A stretch of 64,000 nt of DNA from Rhizophagus clarus (taxonomy: Eukaryota; Glomeromycota; Glomeromycetes; Glomerales; Glomeraceae): contig BLAL01000193.1 in the NCBI GenBank assembly GCA_015698045.1, positions 649,001-713,000 on the forward strand, given 5' to 3'. Shown here one piece after another: positions 8,571 through 18,266 of the stretch. The position numbers and the translations under genes were made by a program. Positions within the stretch are counted from its first letter, which is position 1. The number at the start of each line of letters is the position of its first letter. Under the pieces are notes generated by a model. That model saw only the letters and a program-made list of their open reading frames with translations. It did not search any database and was not told where the DNA came from.

Positions 8571-11500
8571 TTATGCCTGAAGGCTAGATATATGAGATGT
8601 ACATTCGTTTTGATATTTCTCTGGGAGCTTGGCCCTCATAGCTCTTTTTTCTGCCTGTTCATGAGGAATATCAGCTTTTACCATATTCTTATAAAACATA
8701 ATGCGCCAATGGAAATATGGTAAAGTAGTTATTCCATCTGATAGGATCCAGCGCTTAGTATCTATAGGACAGAGAGTCTTCTTCTCAGACTCGACCAAAG
8801 ATATAACATGATCTTTTGATCAGAATCCTATATTCTTGGCATAGAATACCTTTTTCTGGAATAGACAATCCCGATATACTTGAGTTAATGGGGATTTACT
8901 TTCGGGATATGTGTTCTCTGCCATTTCTTCCATATCCTTCTTACTAACCCCCTTATGCTTAGACCTTGTAGACTTATCAGCTAAGATATCATGGTAAGAC
9001 TTGGCTCGAATGTGAAAAGATTCTGTGATCACATTACCTGGAGTCTCATCCTTGAAAAGCCCAATAGTCTTAGTGTCATTGAGATCGAAGAGATCTGGAT
9101 GCTCAGCCATATCTTTATAGATATCTTCAGTCTTGACTTGGAATATAAAGGAATCTGTATGTATATAACCAAGCTGGGCATTATTACCATATCTCTCCTT
9201 TACATATCCATACCAGAATCGATACATATGGAACTTGCTAAGACCCAAGACAGATGCCCCAACAATGATGGGTTTATTAAGAGTCACACTAGCCTTTCCC
9301 ATATGCGCACCTACTAGCATATCTCCAATTGGACGTCCATACTTAAATCTTGGGCTACTGACTTTCTTCCGGAATGCCTTTTCATCCTGCTCATTATTCA
9401 ACTTCATAAGCTTGACGTCCTGGTATTTGCGAACATTCTCCATAGTCTTGCCATATACTGAGTTATTCATGAGCTTGAAGAAGTCTTTTTCAAAGGCATT
9501 CTTAGCTCCTTGACGTTTTTCAGTATTAAATGCAATATATGAGGCTAACCAGTTAGTCTGGTTGAAAGAAAGGATCTCTGAAACTTCATCTATAATCATG
9601 CCTAATTTCACATAGTATTGGAGCTCTAGGTAATGGATGATATAATCCTTTCTTGGGCCAAGGTGGGGGACTAACTTTTCTGTCTTAGAGAAGCGTTCTC
9701 CATCCAAGTTATTTACAAGCTCCTCATTATATGGGCTAAGCCAATCCTTTTCTACTGCAACATTCTCCACGGCTGGGGGTAAGTCTCTCAAATAATCATG
9801 GGTCTTGAGAAAGAAGTGAGACTTAATATTTAAGAAATATCCGCATGGGGCATTTGCCTTAGTCTTAAGAATTTTTTCAAGATATTTCTTTTGCATAGCA
9901 GGGTTTTTTAGAAGGTATTCCCAGCTAGCTTCCTATTGATAATTTCCAATAGGTAAGAACTGGCTCATAGCCCAGCCATAAAGATTGTTTGCGTCTACAT
10001 ATGATATCCATGATGTTGGTTTGGATGGGTTGAATGCCTGACCCATCTTGGGATTATTGGCTTTTAAATATCGCTTACAAGCCTTAGATATACCACCCCT
10101 CTTGGCCTTTTCGATAAAGTCATGTATCGACATATCTGTAAATAACTCAATCTTAACTCCACTCTTTTTAAGCATAGCGTCCCAGGATAAGGATGGAGCA
10201 GAGACATAGTGGCTAGGATCGAGTTCATAATATTTTATGCATGTCTTTCTGAATTGGGTCCAGACATCAGCTAAAGAGAGTACATCGATTTTAAGATATA
10301 GATCATGGTACTCACCTAGATTCTTACATCTGAATGTCTTCCATACTTTCTGGGCATGTTGATAGTCCCCCTGTGAGATCTTCCCTTTTAGGGTTGAAGT
10401 AAATTCGTGGATTGGTGGAAGATCAGTCTCTAAGAACCTATCATGAGAATTGATATAGTCATAGAAGTATATCCCCTTGCGAAATGCTAGAGAAATTTGC
10501 TCATCTGAATAGCCTTGACTCTTAAAATACTGGCTGGTAATGGGGTGGTTATCGCCCAAGTTTTTTGTGAGATTCGCCAAGCTATTGTTCATGAACTGCT
10601 AGCTATTGATATATTTGAGCTGACCTACCTTCATGGACTTATATCGCTCAAATGTCTTAGCTATTACCTTAATCTGATGCGCATTGACTGAACGTCCAAC
10701 AGATTCACAGACTAAGTGAGAGTCATAGCCCCTAAAGTTATGAAAGACTACTGGGATTGGGGTCTTCCATGGCTCGATTTGAAGTTTAAGATTGCAATCT
10801 CTATGTGCAGACCCTCAAAACTTACCTGTTATGTGGCAGTGGTCCCAGACCTTATCTATAGTGAACTTACCTTTACAGATCCAACAGGTATCAGCCTCAG
10901 CGAATTTCTTTTTATCTTCTTCTGTCATAATGCGTTTATGCTTAATGGCTAGAACATTATTTATTTCTATTAATTCCTGATCTATTCTTCGAACAAATTC
11001 TTGGGTAGCATTTTCACCTCGGTATAGGTAAGGTCCCCATATGTCTCCAGTATCAATCCAGTGGACTAAATAGCAGAAACTGTTAGCATATTGCTCTGAA
11101 ATTAAGCGGGTTTTTCCTCCATTTATTAGTAGGCTAGGTTTTTTGTTTCCAGCCTCAAAATCGGCTATAATAACACATGGAGCATTGATCATCTGGCTAT
11201 AGTTCTTGAACTGCTCGAAATCATTGACCCCTTTTACTGGTAGATTAACTCTCTGGGTTGCCTCTCCTAACCCGAAACAATGTTCTTGATGATGGACTAG
11301 GGTATTTTCTGATGAAAAGCTTTCGAAACATCTGTTGCAAAGATGCTTTTCACCGTGATGCGCAGTATCTTTGAAAACAAGCCCATTAGGATTTTTAATC
11401 CAGAGGAAGTGATTCTTTTGTCTATACTTTTCTTCTTCAGACTTTGTAATATTAGTAAGAGCCATGAGGTGGATAACATGGGTTCTTTTTTCTTGACATT

Positions 11501-13007
11501 TATTCAGATTATTATGCTTACAATTTTCTATTTTGCATGAATTTGGAATATAGATGTTCTTACTGGCTATTACTGGTTTAGGGGTAGCTGTTTCTTCTTT
11601 CCATTCCCAGACATTGATGGAGATATCTGGGTTCATTTCCTCTATCTTATTAAATATGCGTGGACAGATTGGAGTGGGCATGGGGATACCATCTAACTTG
11701 ATGACATCTAGGTAGGGCTTTAGTTTCGTTGCTCAGAAGATTCGTTCAAGATGGTCTGTATGTCCATCCTGATGGGCGAAATAGCATCCTAATGCACCTT
11801 GTAGACATTTTTCAGATAATACATTTGTTTCTGGATCAATGAGATCTTTATTGTCTGGATTGATGGTACACTTGGTATTGGCTAGCTTCTTGGGTGTGGG
11901 CTCATAAGACCCTCCAGTAGCTCGACTGTAAGTATATACCTCAATAGAAACTATATCAATTCGTACTAAAATCCAGTTAGATCCATTTTCTAAATATTCT
12001 TCTATTTTCTTATCTATTTCCCCACCAGAACTAGTTAAATGTTCATCTATGTAGTTCTCAGAGAGAAGAGCTCGCATTTCTCCTCTATGCCATTTTTCAC
12101 TAATTATGATAAATGGTAAATCTTTTTCTTGTTTATAATATATACATTTTACAGCTATTGCTGACTTGATTTGTTCTTTCCTTCTAAACTCTGTTTGAAA
12201 CACTTTTGTCATTTCTTGTCTAGCTGAAGCTATTAATTTAGGCATATATGGAATTTCATTATAGTTCTTTCCTTCTTTTACCATATTATTGAAAGCATAT
12301 GCAGGGTTTGACCTTCTAGGTACTTTAGCTTCCCATTTGCTCATTAAAGACCGGTTTTGATGTGGTCTTTCTAGATCTCTTCCAACCGGACTTTCTTTAA
12401 AATGTATGTCTCCTTCTGATGCGTGATCTTCTATACTAGCTATTTTCTTCATACCTTCAAAGTATTCTGCATATTCTTCCTTGAAAGCCTTATCATCAGC
12501 TTGTAATAGATCATGATGTAGACGCTGACATTCTTTTAAATTTAGTGGCAAATCAAGTTCTTCGCCAGTAACTTTGAACCATCTTTGGCGCAATCTAGCA
12601 CCCCATGTTTTCAGATGCTCTCTAGGTTTTCTTGCATGCCAATCAATAAACTTACTTTGAGTGACCTCGCTAGGTCCTGCCTGCTCTTCTCTATTTGCTT
12701 GGATTGCTTGGCTGGGACCTATTTTGGGATCATTCTCTTGATTTTTGTCTTGCGAAATGGAAGTTTGAATAGGCTCTGGTTTCTCCCTTCTTCGATCATT
12801 TCCTCAGGCATGGACTACTGGAGTGGGTGTTAGTGATAGAGGTCTGGATACACTCCTTTGAGTATTATCTTCTGGTGGCTGATTGCATTGATTTTTATTA
12901 CTTTGATAATGCTGACAAAGTTTAGCTGGTCTTGTAAATTTATATCTACAGCAAACACATGTAGTATCTTTTTTATCTGATCTAGGCATGTTATCAATAA
13001 GTCTCAC
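8571..13007 (-). pseudogene. Protein-primed type B DNA polymerase, six in-frame stops
   Basis: One continuous 1479-codon frame with no frameshift, broken by stops at 12804 TGA, 11733 TGA, 10815 TGA, 10599 TAG, 9933 TAG and 8820 TGA. Codons about 17-41 are a Cys/His finger. Codons about 400-590 form the domain seen in front of many Polinton-type polymerases, with a second Cys/His finger (CNRC...HHQEHC). Exonuclease motifs follow: ADFEA (615-619), HNFRGYDSHL and YLKIDVLSLADV. Polymerase motif A DANNLYGW begins at 1005, motif B KLMNNSVYGK is near 1178-1187, and motif C reads YIHTDSF at 1281-1287 with His where the first catalytic Asp of DTD belongs. KHKG follows. It would copy the element from a protein primer. 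All stops can arise from CGA, CAG or TGG by one C-to-T change on either strand. This copy is inactive unless read through. Confidence 0.9.
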
Positions 13008-13115
13008 CTGTTATATATTGTGTAAACTTTTTCTCAATTTAAAATATTTAATCCTATGACCTCTAATGTTTAATTACCTTTTTTATATTTTTGAATTTAT
13101 GAGAAAATAGGAGCT

Positions 13116-13292
13116 ATGTTGCGCCTACCATGCAGAGTATGTGGTAGACCTACAAAGATAAATAAACCTCCAGGGATTAATAATGACTTATGTAGCTATT
13201 GTAATAAGAGCAATTATCAGATTCGTTATGTGAATATTCTTCGAGATAAGGCCTTGATATATGATCAATATAATGAAAAGGTTATACTTTGA
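13116..13292 (+). CDS. TIR-borne zinc-ribbon ORF, right copy
   Basis: 58 codons, the counterpart of 7044-7220, with the same C-x2-C-x16-C-x2-C spacing. It starts 4 bp inside the inner edge of the TIR, so only the part after the ATG is shared. It reads outward. Whether this shorter copy is expressed is unknown. Confidence 0.45.
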   Translation: MLRLPCRVCGRPTKINKPPGINNDLCSYCNKSNYQIRYVNILRDKALIYDQYNEKVIL

Positions 13293-13448
13293 GGTGCGAT
13301 ATAAATATGGTCACTCAGAGGTGAGATTTATTTTTCTTAATGAATTTTTAAATGAATTGACTTTAGAATGGTTTCCTGTATATCAAGAAAATAATGGTAT
13401 GCTATAATAGACTCAATTTTTTTTTAATCAAGAATTTGGATACCAGAC

Positions 13449-13485
13449 AGGATAAGTCTCACCTCAAAGAGGTGAGACTTATCCT
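13449..13485. promoter_or_regulatory. Perfect hairpin in right TIR
   Basis: Same 17-bp-arm, 3-nt-loop palindrome as 6851-6887. Confidence 0.75.
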
Positions 13486-13546
13486 GGATTTGTTTATGTT
13501 AATGAATCAGCTTTAGAATTAATTCTAGGATAACATAAAATCTGAT

Positions 13547-13759
13547 ATGCAAAATGAGCTTGCATTTGCGGCCTGTGAGCACACTCGGACACTTTGGTCC
13601 TCGGTGCTCTTGGCCTTTTTTAAAGTCAAGCAATATAGCATACTTTTTTTGTTATATTATTTGAGATTAAAAATCGGCCAGCGCGTTAACAAAGATGGTG
13701 TACTTCTTTATCTTGTAAACAAAAAATTTGGGCAAGATGGGTATGTTAATAGGATTTGA
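13547..13759 (+). CDS. TIR-borne ORF of 70 codons, right copy, unknown
   Basis: Translation identical to 6577-6789. An overlapping second frame runs 13728-13970 and leaves the element at its 3' end, so at least that frame cannot be a complete element gene. Confidence 0.3.
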   Translation: MQNELAFAACEHTRTLWSSVLLAFFKVKQYSILFLLYYLRLKIGQRVNKDGVLLYLVNKKFGQDGYVNRI

Positions 13760-13943
13760 GCCCAGCTTGATCTTAAGTCTGAATTCGATATTAGATTTCG
13801 ATATGTTTCCTGAGGTTGCAAACAAATTTGGATCTCAAAAAGATTACATAAATTTTGTATATCGGGAAATAAACTGGGAGAGGCTTACACTAATTATACC
13901 TATACGGAAAAATCTGTCCCAGCACTTCCAATTGTGCCCTACT

Positions 13944-13948
13944 TATGT
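13944..13948. repeat. Target site duplication of the polymerase element, right copy (TATGT)
   Basis: Direct repeat of 1598-1602. It adjoins the outer TIR end CCCTACT. Confidence 0.8.
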
Positions 13949-14520
13949 TTGTAAAACAAATCTGAGATGATAATGGCATTGCCAGCTTTTCTGCTGCCAT
14001 CATTTATTGGATTATTGATGATGTGGAATTGTGTTGTTTCTTTCGTATTAGAATGAAGATTTGGTGTATAGATGACTTTTTGTATGGAGAAGGATCAGTG
14101 TGCTTTGGAGGATTCATGATGTGGAGCTTGCAATTCATGTATTTCGCAAATATGTAAAATATGTATGTTGTTGTTGATCATGGTGTTGAGTATGTCTGGT
14201 ATTTTATTACTAAAATTACCTCTAATATTATGTGTAGCGATTCCTATATATGGTGTGTTGTGTTTTTCATTCAAAAAGGAGATGTATGGGTTAAAAAATT
14301 GACCTATATTTTTAAAGTTTGGGTTAAAGAATTGTCTGTTTGATTCGTTATTTATGGTATTGGTATCATGATTGTATTGTGATTGTTGTTCTATTTCGTC
14401 ATATTTTCTTTTTTTGTAATTTATTTTGAAATTTTCTCTATTTTTTTGGGTTTTTTGTTTTTGTATTGTGAATTTTTTCGTTCTGATGCTAGGAGTTATC
14501 GTGACTCCTAGGCGGTTCAT
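13949..14520 (-). pseudogene. LINE ORF2, 5' part (start of endonuclease domain)
   Basis: Begins at the ATG at 14520 (MNRLGVTITPSIRTKKFT), 19 bp after the ORF1 stop. After a basic stretch comes the endonuclease start (GIATHNIRGNFSNKIPDILN), with the conserved Asn and Glu (HILHICEIHEL). An in-frame TGA lies at 14095. Beyond it the same frame continues (IQKVIYTPNLHS...GNAIIISD) to the insertion point of the polymerase element, and resumes at 1602 after removing one TATGT copy. The resumed residues (LFYKHIAKIHTIL) read smoothly through the join. Confidence 0.85.
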
Positions 14521-14539
14521 TTGATCGAATGGGGCACTT

Positions 14540-16717
14540 TCAGTAGTGGTGTGGATTGGGCGGTTTGCCTCCAATATAACTAGTGAAGCATGTGAGAAGT
14601 CCTGAATTTTCATCTTGAGTTTCCATATTGTTATAGTTGTAAGTATCATCCTCATTGGCCTGGTCGTAATATTTGGCATCATATTCTCTTTCCATTCTAC
14701 CAAGTTCTGATTGACCTTGGATAGAGTTGATGTCCTCCATTGGGTATTGTACAGGTGCAAATGCAGTATTCTGACCCTCGTAAATGGGTAATGAGACTAC
14801 CTGGATCTTTCGTTGTCTTTCTGTAGGGATGTTATTATTAGTATTTAGGGTTGTGCTAGGATTTAAAGCATTAATTTCATTCGTTTGGTTTGTGAAATCT
14901 TTTCTGGTTATGTGTGGAGAAGAATTATTCTGATATAAAGAGATTTCATTGAGTTTCTGAATCATTATATCTGACTTGGTATTAACGTGATTTAGTTGCT
15001 CTTTCATGTATAGGAGTTCTTTAGTATTGGTTGCGATGCTTTCTTTAACCATCATGAGTTCCTTTTTTAAAGATGTGTTTTCATCGGCTAATGTTTTGAG
15101 TTGTGTTTTTAATGCGTTTATTTCTTGTTCTAAACGATTGATTTTTGTTGAGTTGTCTGGTATGTTTGGAATATAATTAGGAGGTGGACTAAATTTCGCT
15201 GATTGTTTGTGATTTTGGTATTTGTTTTGATCCATACGTATGATTCTTTCACCGTTATGTGTAGCGATGATTGATTTAAATTGATTGTAGATTTGTTGAT
15301 TGATGGTTGGTTTTTTGTTTTGGTTTCTGTCAATTTTTAACGCTTTAGGGCGTTGGTTAGGGTCTTGTTTGTTAGGGCAGTTTGTGTATTCGTGGGTAGG
15401 ATCTTTGCAAATGGTACATGAGAGATGTATAGTTTGTGAAAAAGCATAGATGGTTGTGTTAAAACATTTGATTCGGAAGATTTGTTCCTTGTAGTCTTTC
15501 TCTTTAATGTAGACGTAAGCTGCTTTTTGTAGTTGTCTATTGTTTGTGGGTGTGAAGGTACATGTTTATGCGTTGATACATGTAAGAATAGGGTGTAGAT
15601 CTCCAAGTTGTGTGTTCATTGGTAGACCTGTGATTTTGTAACCAAATTTACTTCTTTTGTCATGTTCTGGATGGGTATGATCTGCAGGTAAAATGCGACA
15701 AACCCAATTTTCAATTTTAAGGCTGTAAATTTCTTTGGCGAAGAAATTTTTTACCAGTTGATTATCTTTAAAAACAACATGTATTTGTTTGTAAATGGGT
15801 GGTTGTGGTTTATAATTTTGTTGATTAGTACTTTGTTGTTGAGTGGTATTACGTCTTTATCTGATGATTTCTTTATATGAATGTATTTTACCATATTGAT
15901 TTTGCACGATATCGACAAACACCTCAGTTGGATATGAATTAGGTATATCTACGAATTTGATGCTGTGGTTGAATATTTTTATTAATTCTTGTTGGATGAT
16001 ACTAGAAGTATTTTCCTCGTTAAAATCATGGAATGTAACTTTCAATGAACCAATATTAGTGCCGTCAAGTAAGCTCTTGTCGACGTCACTTGTGAAAGTT
16101 AAAACAATTGTAGAAATTTTACATATGGTGTCGATGGAGCATCCTTTAAAAGTTTCTTTGTGTGTGAATTGTGAACGTACTCTGTTGAGAACCTCGTGTG
16201 GGTTGTCATTATTGGGAAAGTGGTTGAGAGGGCAAAAGAGTCTAAAAATTTGTTCCCCCTTAAAGTTGGATAAATCAAGTTGTTCGTGCATAAACGTATC
16301 TTGATTGGTGTCTGTCATTTTGTTTTTTCCTTTATTGGATAGATCAGTTTTTGAGTTTGCCCCTGAGTGATCTACATTGGGCGCAGTAGCGAGAAGGTTT
16401 CCATCGTTCTTGGGTGCATGAAGCGATTCATTCAAGGAAACTACGACTGGTGTTTTTTGTGTTGTGGTATCATTTGTAGGTGTTTGAAGTGCTATAGGAC
16501 TGATTGTATTAGTCATGACTATGTCGTTGTTGTTTTCTTCTACGGTTTTAACTCTTTTATTGGAGACCTCTTGTCTATTAGAGTCATTTGTAGGTGTACT
16601 GTTGTTAAGTGGAGTAGCGGTATTAAAATTCATAATTATTTCTTGGTTGTTATTGTTGACGTTTGAAGAGCTTCTCTTTGTGTTTCTGGCAGAACTTCGA
16701 GTAGACCGAGTAGACAT
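14540..16717 (-). pseudogene. LINE ORF1 protein (zinc knuckle, coiled coil)
   Basis: A single frame of 726 codons from MSTRSTRSSARNTKRSS, interrupted by in-frame TAA codons at about 15857 and 15566. The N-terminal 110 residues are Asn/Thr/Ser-rich. A middle domain follows that may be RRM-like. Then comes one CCHC zinc knuckle at 15377-15418 (CTICKDPTHEYTNC, C-x2-C-x4-H-x4-C) and a coiled coil at about 15000-15160 (INRLEQEINALKTQLKTLAD). This is the usual layout of an ORF1 nucleic-acid chaperone that packages LINE RNA. The apparent ORF at 15337-15606 is a different frame over the zinc knuckle and is not the product. Confidence 0.8.
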
Positions 16718-17867
16718 AATGAATTTTTATAAAAAAGAAAAACTTTGATATTTTGTGAAATTTGTTTATATGTTTTCTAAAGTAATTTTGATTGTACGAT
16801 TCGAAAATGTAGAGAAAAATAAGTGTTTGCTTGTAAAATAAAATGTTTTCTATGTACTATTCTTCTCTGAAGATTTTGGACGTGTGATTGACAATCAAAA
16901 GTTTTTCACACAGGAAAATAATTATTATATAGATAGATAGATAGATATAATATATATAGTCACGTGCATGTAATTGATTGATTGGTTATTTTCGTATGAT
17001 TACGTTTTGCTCGATTCTACAACCAAATGATTGTAATTAATTGATTAAGTATTTTTATTGGTTGAGCAGTATTTAATAAGAAAATGATATTTATAATGCT
17101 TCCCAAAAGCGAATTGTAAGCAACTGACATTACACTATATTATCAGTACGCTAGATTCCAGAATATTCATTAAAAAGTTAAATAATTGCAACTGTTATTG
17201 CTCAAAATCTCGCAAATGACAAGTTTAAAATACGTTATGAATGTGTTCATGATATAATTTTCGTAACTAAATCTAGTACCATGCATTATCTCTTATATTA
17301 CTTATTATTTAATAAATGAAAATGAAAAAAAAATCAATCGACATACATGTCGTTTCGTTTGTTTTTTATTTGGAATTGTCTTCAAATAGTTTCCTAAAGC
17401 CATAGTAATAAATATAATTATTAATTTATTAATTTAACTATTAATATTATACGATATATCAGTACTACAAAAAAAATTAAAATAAGAAATGAAAAAAGAA
17501 AAAAATAATAGTAATTGAAAAAAATAATAATAAATGAAAAAAAATAATAATAATTGAAAAAAATAATAATTAAAAAAATAATAATAATTGAAAAAAATAA
17601 TTATAATTAAAAAATAATAATTATTGAAAAAAATAATAATATTGAAAAAATAATAATAATTGGCAAAAAATAATAAAAAATTAATACGGATAAAAATTAA
17701 TATGCGACGCGCACACACGCGCACATATATACTATGCACGTTCTAAGGAGCTAATAACTTCTTTTCTCCATCTCATCAAACAATTCTTTGCTAATTATTT
17801 AAAGATAGAAAAGAATTAGTAAAAGTAATGAAATAATTTGTATAAAAAACATAACCAAATCTAATAA
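16718..17867. other. AT-rich intergenic DNA with simple repeats
   Basis: The LINE 5' flank comes first. A GATA microsatellite lies at about 16930-16950, and a long AAT/AAAAAT-rich tract with TTG interruptions at about 17460-17680 produces a spurious Phe/Tyr-rich open frame. No gene seen. Confidence 0.7.
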
Positions 17868-18266
17868 TTACAGCATGCTTTTGATCTCAGGATCATTGTC
17901 GATAAAATTATCTATTGACTCTCCAAATTCGTTGAATATATTGTTAGAGTTTGATGGGTTTGTAAACGTTGGTTGAGTTTCCTTGCCATACATGACTTGA
18001 AGTTTGTATAACAGTTCGAAGAGTGGCTTATATTTATAATAACTAGTTTTAAGTTCCTCCGTCCCTGCTGCCATTTTTGCCATCTGATCTCTTTTAAACA
18101 TAAAAAATGAATTTTGGGGAGTGGAACTATTTGGGATGATAAGCTCCTCTATCGGTAATGCGAATGAATACTTCATTTTTATAGCTAACTCTTTAATTTC
18201 TTGAATTAAAGTTTCAGGATCTTGAATGGTATCAACAAAAATAAATTTGGGTGATTGTTGAGGCAT
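17868..18266 (-). CDS. MATA-HMG-like protein, shortened HMG box
   Basis: 132 residues, one exon. The segment IEELIIPNSSTPQNSFFMFKRD matches the lead-in and first helix of the MATA-HMG boxes that are abundant in Rhizophagus. The following AKMAAGTEELKTSYYKYKPLFELLYKL resembles helices 2-3, but the usual residues between them, including the conserved Trp, are missing. This suggests an internal deletion, so DNA binding is doubtful. The C-terminus is Asn/Asp-rich. It stands alone between AT-rich spacers. It could be a diverged functional HMG relative or a decaying copy. Confidence 0.5.
   Translation of the reverse strand: MPQQSPKFIFVDTIQDPETLIQEIKELAIKMKYSFALPIEELIIPNSSTPQNSFFMFKRDQMAKMAAGTEELKTSYYKYKPLFELLYKLQVMYGKETQPTFTNPSNSNNIFNEFGESIDNFIDNDPEIKSML

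Larger units (their letters stand above)
6393..13943 (-). mobile_element. Polymerase-encoding TIR element (Polinton/Maverick-related), 7551 bp
   Basis: Bounded by 832-bp terminal inverted repeats starting AGTAGGGCACAATTGG, with a 5-bp target duplication TATGT (1598-1602 and 13944-13948; the left one is displaced by the hAT). It contains a 4.4 kb type B DNA polymerase gene on minus and a 127-codon gene on plus that converge on a repeat-filled centre, both starting just inside the TIRs. Termini beginning AG and a PolB of this kind are typical of Polintons, but those are usually 15 kb or more, make 6-bp duplications and carry integrase, ATPase, protease and capsid genes. None of these is visible here. 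It could be a reduced non-autonomous Polinton, a nuclear copy of a protein-primed linear plasmid, or an unnamed group. Confidence 0.85.
13112..13943 (-). repeat. Right terminal inverted repeat of the polymerase element (832 bp)
   Basis: Inverse copy of 6393-7224 with equal length and scattered transitions. It ends GTGCCCTACT and is followed by TATGT. The polymerase start lies about 105 bp inside its inner boundary. Confidence 0.93.

Noticed and set aside
8571-13007. TGA read as tryptophan (mitochondrial code) in the polymerase
   Set aside because: Two of the six stops are TAG, at least two TGA positions look like Arg sites (CGA), and TGG is used for Trp throughout, so recoding does not explain the stops.
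6393-13943. Complete Polinton/Maverick
   Set aside because: I looked in all frames for integrase, packaging ATPase, protease and capsid motifs and found none; the element is 7.5 kb with a 5-bp duplication.
15337-15606. 89-codon minus-strand frame
   Set aside because: Frame-shifted reading of LINE ORF1; the adjacent frame has the CCHC knuckle and joins ORF1 on both sides.
17434-17739. 101-codon Phe/Tyr-rich frame
   Set aside because: It is the translation of an AAT/AAAAAT simple repeat.
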